53,332 nucleotides of DNA, taken from contig JALHDH010000007.1 of assembly GCA_022839105.1 (NCBI GenBank), positions 1 to 53,332 of the forward strand, in the 5' to 3' direction. Source of the DNA: a bacterium (GTDB taxonomy: Bacteria > Vulcanimicrobiota > Xenobia > Xenobiales > Xenobiaceae). The position numbers were made by a program, and so were the translations under genes. This document shows positions 48,728 to 53,332 of the stretch, piece after piece (the first letter of the stretch is position 1; each line of letters begins with the position of its first letter). The notes below the pieces were generated by a model. The model was not told where the DNA came from and searched no databases. It worked only from the letters and a program-made list of their open reading frames with translations.

Positions 48728-49368
48728 AGAGCCTGACCCTGGGGATTGTGCTCTTCCTTTGCCTGGTCAACCCGCCGGCCTGGGCCTCCGGCCTGCCCGT
48801 GACCCCGAACTGCGACTGTGATGGGCACAACCTCTCGGGACCCTGCAACTGCAATCAGTCCCTGGATGAGGATTCGGCCCGCGAGGTCCTGGAATACGTG
48901 GTCTTCCTCCTGGTCCGCCTGGCCGGTCCGGAGATGCGCCTGGACCCGCCTCCCTCGGTCCGGATGGCCGGTCCAGAGGAGTTGCGTCTGGAAGGCGGAG
49001 AGGTGGCCCTGGCCACGTGTCAGGCACAGGAGATCCGTCTGGGGCGCTGGTTGAGCCGACCTGAAGCCCTGGTGGTGCTGGCCCACGAGTATGGTCACGC
49101 CTGGCAGGACCGGCTCAATCCCCGGTCCCGAAGCCTCAGCGAGAGGTTCAGCGAGGGGTTTGCCTCCTGGACAGCCCACCTGGTGGCTCGACAGACCGGC
49201 TATCTGCGCATCGCGGATCGGGTCCGCCGGCAGTCCGGGCCGGTCTACCAGGAAGGCCTGGAGGCTTTCCTGACCTGGGAGAGGACCCTCGGGGCCGCCC
49301 GACTCCTGGAATTGGCCGCCTCCTGGTCGGATTTCTCTGGCGAGGGTCCGCCGATTCCGGACCCCTGA
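48724..49368 (+). CDS. Secreted DA1-like metallopeptidase without LIM fingers
   Basis: Encodes 214 residues from TTG 48724, which overlaps the preceding TGA by 3 bases (TTGA). A signal peptide covers about 1-22. Instead of LIM fingers there is a short Cys-rich stretch ('NCDCDGHNLSGPCNCNQ'). The peptidase part has 'VVLAHEYGHAWQDRLNP' (H121-E-Y-G-H125) and 'FSEGFASWTAHLVA', matching the upstream protein, plus shared 'GPEMRL' and 'SGPVYQEGLEAFL' stretches. The pair is a tandem duplication, with this copy shortened at the N terminus. Confidence 0.82.
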   Translation: MKSLTLGIVLFLCLVNPPAWASGLPVTPNCDCDGHNLSGPCNCNQSLDEDSAREVLEYVVFLLVRLAGPEMRLDPPPSVRMAGPEELRLEGGEVALATCQAQEIRLGRWLSRPEALVVLAHEYGHAWQDRLNPRSRSLSERFSEGFASWTAHLVARQTGYLRIADRVRRQSGPVYQEGLEAFLTWERTLGAARLLELAASWSDFSGEGPPIPDP

Positions 49369-49422
49369 TCCGCCTCGGCCCCTGGCGCGACCGAACGGCC
49401 CGGGGCGCCCGGCGATCCCGCG

Positions 49423-49442
49423 GGAGGGGGAGAACCCCCTCC
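49423..49442 (+). terminator. Terminator-like hairpin after DA1-like pair
   Basis: GGAGGGGG (49423-49430) and CCCCCTCC (49435-49442) form an 8-bp stem with an AGAA loop. There is no U-tract. Confidence 0.45.
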
Positions 49443-49477
49443 TGGACGAATGAACCTTCAGGATTCCGAGGAACACC

Positions 49478-50401
49478 ATGGCAGGAGGCATCAAGATGGA
49501 GCCCGAGCGCAAGCCGATCCTCCAGGGGGAATACAAGCTGGTGAAGATGCTGGAGTGCTATGACTACAGCAATCTCTATCTGGCCGTCTCCCTGCACAGT
49601 TCCGAGCGCAAGTACGCCATCAAGGAGGTTCGGGTCGAAGGCGGACAGGGATCCGATGCGCATCGGGAGATCATGGAGTATTTCCGCAAGGTCGCGACTC
49701 CCTACGTCGAGGTTCAGCACCCCGGTTTGACGACCTTGAAGGACTACTTCTTCGAGAACGAGGCGGAGTACGTGGTCTTCGACTACGTCCCGGGGCACCG
49801 GCTGGGGGAGGTCATGTCGATGCGCAACAGGCCCTTCCTGGAGTCCCAGGCCATCGACGTGGCGGTCAGGACCGCCACCATCCTGGACTGGATGCACAAC
49901 CACAGGCCACCCCTGTATTTCGCCGATCTCAACCCCAACAACGTCCTGCTGACGCAGCGCGGCGAGGTCATCCTGACGGACTTCGGGCTGGGTCGGCTTT
50001 TGGCTCCGAGGGCGCCTGAGGAACCCCGGCTGGGCACTCGGGGCTACGCCCCACCCGAGCAGTGCGGTGCCGAGGCCGTCATCGGCCGGACCAACGACGT
50101 GTATGCCCTGGGGGTCCTGATGCACCAGATGGTGACCGGCCAGGATCCCACGATCCAGCCCGGGGTTCTTGCGCCGTGCCATCAGGTCAACCCGGCCATC
50201 AGCGAGGACTTTTCGGGCATCGTGAGGGTGGCGACCGATTTCGAGCCGACCCAGCGCTACCTCGAGATGAAGGACATGCTGACCCACCTCCGGGCCCTCT
50301 CTCCCCGCCGGTTGCGTCCCCTCCGGGACGAGGGGGGCTTCCTGCATCGGGTTTGCAGGATCCTGGCCCGCCCCTTCACCGACCCCGACGAGTTCAGTTG
50401 A
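49478..50401 (+). CDS. Divergent Ser/Thr kinase-like protein
   Basis: Encodes 307 residues (ATG 49478; ATG 49496 is possible). The kinase fold is clear but altered. The Gly-rich loop is 'LECYDYSNLYLA' with no glycines. The VAIK Lys is kept ('YAIKEV'). The catalytic loop is 'YFADLNPNNVLL' (Asp and Asn kept, H-R and the loop Lys lost). D-F-G is kept ('ILTDFGLGRL'), as is 'GTRGYAPPEQC'. It may be a weak kinase or a pseudokinase. There is no membrane segment. It stands alone after a hairpin and is convergent with the TPR gene. Confidence 0.88.
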   Translation: MAGGIKMEPERKPILQGEYKLVKMLECYDYSNLYLAVSLHSSERKYAIKEVRVEGGQGSDAHREIMEYFRKVATPYVEVQHPGLTTLKDYFFENEAEYVVFDYVPGHRLGEVMSMRNRPFLESQAIDVAVRTATILDWMHNHRPPLYFADLNPNNVLLTQRGEVILTDFGLGRLLAPRAPEEPRLGTRGYAPPEQCGAEAVIGRTNDVYALGVLMHQMVTGQDPTIQPGVLAPCHQVNPAISEDFSGIVRVATDFEPTQRYLEMKDMLTHLRALSPRRLRPLRDEGGFLHRVCRILARPFTDPDEFS

Positions 50402-50410
50402 TCCGGGTCT

Positions 50411-51457
50411 TCAACGCGGGGATTCTCCGGGCGGAAGCTCCCAGAGGGCAGCCTGGTATCTGCCATCCACCAGGCCGTCCTGGTCCACCCGGTGGCCCTT
50501 CGCCGTCAGGTCCGCCAGGTAGCGGTGGGCGATCGCTTCGGGGGGCAGGTCCGTCTCGCATCGCAACTCGGTGCCTGGGACGGGCCTGCTGGACTCGTCC
50601 AGGAGGCACAGGCCCCAGGCCTTCAAGCGCCCGGTCAGGAGCAGGGCCTGGCGCCGGCAGCGCACCGCCTCTTCAGCCTGCCCCCTCTGCAGGAGGTGTT
50701 GGGCCTTGTGGGTCCAGGAGTCCGGATCCCTGGGATTGAGCTCGAGGGAGCGGTCGAACGAGGCCAATGCCTCGTCGGGACGCATCGCCTGCTCCAGGGC
50801 CAACCCTCGGATGGCCCAGAGCCTGGCCTCCTGGGGAGCCAGTTCCAGGGCGCGCTCCAGGCCGGCCAGGGCAGGCCCGGGCCTGGAGAGATGACACAGC
50901 GCCAGGGCCCGGTTGCCCAGGACCACGTAGTCGTCGGGCGTCAAGGCCAGCGCCCGGTCGAAGCTCTCCAAAGCCTGCCGGAATCGGTTCGTCGCCAGGC
51001 AGGCCTCGCCCAGGTGGCTCCACAGGTGGGCCTCCTCCGGCGAGGAGGTCGTCGCGACCTCCAGGAATCGGATGGCCTCCTCGGCCCGGTCCGCGCGGAG
51101 CAGGGCCAGCCCCAGGTTGGCCTGGACCCGAGGATGGTGGGGAGCCAGTTCCTCAACCCGGGCGAAGCATTCGGCTGCCGCAGCCGGGTCGGATTCGACC
51201 AGGGCCGCTCCCCTCTCGAACCAGCATCCCGGGTCCCCGGGCAGGGTCGAAGTGGCCTGCTCGAGGGCCTCGAGGGCCTCCCGGGTACGGTCCAGGTCCA
51301 GGAGCAGACTGGCCTTCAACCTCCAGGCCTCGGCCAGCTCGGAGTCCAGGGCCAGGGCCCTTTCGACGGCGCTCAAGGCCTCCTGGGTCTGCTCTTCTTC
51401 CTCTTTGGAACGGGCTTGTTCAAGCCACGTGATGGCGTCGATTCTTTCCTGGGTCAT
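50411..51457 (-). CDS. TPR-repeat protein
   Basis: Encodes 348 residues, with about seven TPR units from residue 10 to 275. Recurrent patterns are 'AEAWRLKASLLLDLDRTREA', 'VQANLGLALLRADRAEEAIR' and 'DSWTHKAQHLLQRGQAEEAV'. A C-terminal ~75 residues of different character ('LKAWGLCLLDESSRPVPGTE') follow. It has no signal peptide, so it is probably a cytoplasmic scaffold. Its 3' end is 9 bp from the end of the convergent kinase-like gene; its 5' end shares a 212-bp region with the diguanylate cyclase gene. Confidence 0.85.
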   Translation of the reverse strand: MTQERIDAITWLEQARSKEEEEQTQEALSAVERALALDSELAEAWRLKASLLLDLDRTREALEALEQATSTLPGDPGCWFERGAALVESDPAAAAECFARVEELAPHHPRVQANLGLALLRADRAEEAIRFLEVATTSSPEEAHLWSHLGEACLATNRFRQALESFDRALALTPDDYVVLGNRALALCHLSRPGPALAGLERALELAPQEARLWAIRGLALEQAMRPDEALASFDRSLELNPRDPDSWTHKAQHLLQRGQAEEAVRCRRQALLLTGRLKAWGLCLLDESSRPVPGTELRCETDLPPEAIAHRYLADLTAKGHRVDQDGLVDGRYQAALWELPPGESPR

Positions 51458-51669
51458 GGGAGGAACAGCCTTCCCGCTCCCCTCCGATTCTCCTGGCGTC
51501 TGGAGTCCTCTTCGAAGCGGAAGCCCCCTGGTTCGGGGCGGGGGCGTGCTCTCGACTCGGGCCCCATGAGCAGGAGGGGTGGCTTGTTCTCTCTATTCCT
51601 CACCCCTGAATCAAGGCATGGTGCACTCGAGGCATTTTGCATCGGGAGGTAGGGAAGGTTCGTTTCCCG

Positions 51670-53190
51670 GTGGAATGGTTCCCGGTGAATACTCGGCAAG
51701 GGGGCGCTGCTCGACTCCTGGATCTGGTCACGGCCCTGGGCCGCCTCAGTCAGGGAGAGGGGGCTGGTGGGGGTCTCGCCGAGGCCCTGCAACTCCTTCT
51801 CCAGGCTCTCGATGCCCAGGCGGCCTGGTTCTTTTCCCATGCCGAGGGCTCCACCCTGCCGATCTGTCAGGTCCGGGCCGGGGAACCCGAGACCTTGCAG
51901 GCCCTGTTGCCGGAAGCCCTCGAAATGGCTCGACAGGAGCTGGAGTTCAATGGGGGGAAGGCCTCGACCCCTCGGCCCGGCCTGGTCTGCGGCCTGGTCA
52001 ACCCGCATGGGAAGTCCGGGAGCGGCGCCCTGATCCTGGCCCGCGAGGCCGGCAGTGAGCCCTTCACCTTCCAGGAGCAGGAGGTTGTGACCGGTTTTTC
52101 CCGGACGCTGGCCCGCCTTCTGGCCGGGCGGAGTCTGGAACGCAGCCTGGTCGAGGCCAACCAGGAGCTGGCCCGGCGGGAGTTCCGGCTCTACACCATC
52201 AACCACGTGGCCCGGGTGCTGGGCTCGGTCCTGGAACTCGAAGACCTTCTCAGGTTGATCTGCGACATGGTCTGCGAGATCATGACCGCCGAGTCGGCCT
52301 TGCTCTGCCTGCACCTGGAAGGCGATGGGGTCCTGCGCACTCGCACGGGCAAGTTCCTGGGCCAGGAGGGGTTTCCGGAATTCGAGGTCCTGCTGAGCGA
52401 GTCATTCCTGGAGTGGATTCGCGGTTTTGAAGGGCACACGGCTCCTCTGCTGGCCTCCGGGGACCCCCGGCTCTGCCAGACCCTGCCCGATCTGTCCCGC
52501 CATTTGGAACGGAACGGATTGCTGCATTTTGCGCCACTGACCTACAAGGATCGGTTCATGGGGATCCTGGCCGTCGGTCGCAAGTACACCGGCGAAGTCT
52601 ACGCCGACCGCGACCGCGAGTTCCTCTCGACCCTGGCCCCCCTGGCCTCCAACGCGGTCTCCAACGCCCACCTGTATGATCTCGCGATCCACGATTCCAC
52701 CACCGGCCTGTACATGAGCCATTACCTGCGCCAGCGCGCCATGGAGGAGACCAAGAGGGGACGGCGTTACAACGACCCCGTCTCATTGATCATGCTGGAC
52801 GCGGACTTCTTCAAGCAGGTCAACGACAACCACGGCCACCTGGTCGGCGACCAGGTCCTGCGCGAGCTGGCCCTGGTCCTTCTGGACGGGAGCCGTCGCG
52901 ACATCGACGTGGTCTCGCGATACGGGGGCGAGGAGTTCATGATCCTTCTGCCCGAGACGAATCTGGAGGGCGCCCTGGTCGTGGCCGAGCGGATCCGCTC
53001 CAGCGTCGCGGTCCACCCCTTCTGCGGGGGGCAGTTGCGCCTGACCGTCAGCGCCGGGGTTTCGAGCATGCCCGAGGATGGCAACACCCATGAGGAGCTG
53101 CTGGCCCAGGCCGACGAGCAGTTGTATCGGGCCAAGCGCGCGGGCAGGAACTGCGTCTTCCACCGAGGGAAGGCCTCGGCACCCGTCTGA
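51670..53190 (+). CDS. GAF-GGDEF diguanylate cyclase
   Basis: Encodes 506 residues from GTG 51670 (AGGGAAGG about 11 nt upstream); TTG 51637 would add 11 residues. Two GAF-like sensor domains occupy about 15-155 and 185-325, joined by a helix. The GGDEF domain (about 340-500) has 'LMLDADFFKQVNDNHGHLVG'-like metal and substrate residues, the active loop 'SRYGGEEFMILLPE' (G419-G-E-E-F) and 'AGVSSMPEDG'. The inhibitory I-site R-x-x-D is present as 'RDID' five residues before GGEEF, so product inhibition is expected. It makes cyclic di-GMP. It has no membrane segment, so it senses a cytosolic ligand or partner. No c-di-GMP phosphodiesterase is in the window. Confidence 0.93.
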   Translation: MEWFPVNTRQGGAARLLDLVTALGRLSQGEGAGGGLAEALQLLLQALDAQAAWFFSHAEGSTLPICQVRAGEPETLQALLPEALEMARQELEFNGGKASTPRPGLVCGLVNPHGKSGSGALILAREAGSEPFTFQEQEVVTGFSRTLARLLAGRSLERSLVEANQELARREFRLYTINHVARVLGSVLELEDLLRLICDMVCEIMTAESALLCLHLEGDGVLRTRTGKFLGQEGFPEFEVLLSESFLEWIRGFEGHTAPLLASGDPRLCQTLPDLSRHLERNGLLHFAPLTYKDRFMGILAVGRKYTGEVYADRDREFLSTLAPLASNAVSNAHLYDLAIHDSTTGLYMSHYLRQRAMEETKRGRRYNDPVSLIMLDADFFKQVNDNHGHLVGDQVLRELALVLLDGSRRDIDVVSRYGGEEFMILLPETNLEGALVVAERIRSSVAVHPFCGGQLRLTVSAGVSSMPEDGNTHEELLAQADEQLYRAKRAGRNCVFHRGKASAPV

Positions 53191-53204
53191 GGAGGCGCAA
53201 GTCT

Positions 53205-53288
53205 GCGGGAGTGGCGGAACGGCAGACGCACGGGACTTAAAATCCTGCGCCGCAAGGCATGAGGGTTCGAATCCCTCCTCCCGCACCA
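53205..53288 (+). tRNA. tRNA-Leu (anticodon UAA), CCA encoded
   Basis: A 7-bp acceptor stem pairs GCGGGAG (53205-53211) with CTCCCGC (53278-53284), followed by A-CCA (53285-53288). The anticodon loop CTTAAAA gives anticodon TAA at 53238-53240. The T-loop GGGTTCGAATCCC and a long variable arm are of the class II (Leu) kind. Confidence 0.96.
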
Positions 53289-53294
53289 ACGAAG

Positions 53295-53318
53295 AAAGCC
53301 CCGCACGGACGGGGCTTT
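53295..53318 (+). terminator. Terminator after tRNA-Leu
   Basis: AAAGCCCCG (53295-53303) pairs with CGGGGCTTT (53310-53318), a 9-bp stem with a T run at its end, 6 nt after the tRNA. Confidence 0.85.
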
Positions 53319-53332
53319 CGGCTTGGATGGGG

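Noticed and set aside
51458..51669. 212-bp divergent region between the TPR and GGDEF genes examined for promoters
   Set aside because: TTGTTC at 51584 has no acceptable -10 at 16-18 bp. No c-di-GMP riboswitch consensus was seen.
52767..53306. Minus-strand frame starting with a C-G-R-R-D-S-N-P-H-A-L-R stretch
   Set aside because: This peptide is the familiar false translation of the reverse strand of a tRNA-Leu gene.

Overview
This is a G+C-rich bacterial chromosome segment: most third codon positions are G or C, GGAGG-type Shine-Dalgarno sites are common, and GTG and TTG starts occur. It is densely coding, with no gap above about 215 bp. I see no transposase, integrase, phage gene or CRISPR array. 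The mix of many Ser/Thr kinase-like genes carrying 'RDLKP' and 'PEQ' motifs, PP2C, FHA, VWA and MoxR-type genes, zinc ribbons and many unfamiliar secreted proteins suggests a signalling-rich, poorly cultured lineage. An Eremiobacterota/Xenobia-like or Armatimonadota-like bacterium is a guess from gene style only; no rRNA or marker-gene tree was possible.

Left part (1-10148): the 3' end of a YbgA-like (DUF1722) gene, a secreted propeller-like protein, a DTW-domain tRNA-modification enzyme, a CHAP-like protein with an A/P-rich N terminus, several unknown genes, a secreted tandem HpaI-aldolase-like protein, a phospholipid-methyltransferase-like enzyme and membrane proteins.

Centre-left (10327-19010): the most unusual locus. 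A three-gene co-directional unit encodes an Hsp90-like GHKL ATPase, an overlapping 1428-residue protein that looks like a degenerate copy of the first followed by further repeats of its middle segment, and a coiled-coil plus helical-repeat protein. I propose it as a candidate Hsp90/sacsin-like chaperone system.

Centre (19122-25252): NDH-2, CsaB pyruvyltransferase, a GT-C glycosyltransferase, a glutaminyl-cyclase-like M28 lipoprotein and an orphan NarL-type response regulator. Signalling block (25368-33170): transmembrane Ser/Thr kinase, zinc-ribbon/pseudokinase/PP2C fusion, VWA protein, zinc-ribbon-FHA, TPR-FHA and a metallo-beta-lactamase-fold hydrolase. This resembles an elaborated VWA/PP2C/kinase triad of the TerY-P kind.

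Right part: efp-ketopantoate reductase-ABC ATPase-kinase (34509-38117), then a tandem-AAA ATPase, a VWA/HExxH protein and a glycine-rich protein (39155-44307). Next come a rhomboid with a DnaJ-like Cys-rich domain, a FecR-like protein and a small AAA-like remnant on the minus strand. Then follow a lytic transglycosylase, two tandem secreted DA1-like metallopeptidases (one with LIM-like zinc fingers), a divergent kinase, a TPR protein, a GAF-GGDEF diguanylate cyclase and tRNA-Leu(UAA). Four otherwise unrelated proteins (genes at 2640, 39155, 41440 and 43771) share a disordered Pro/Ala-rich N terminus ending in a short V-x-[ILV] motif.
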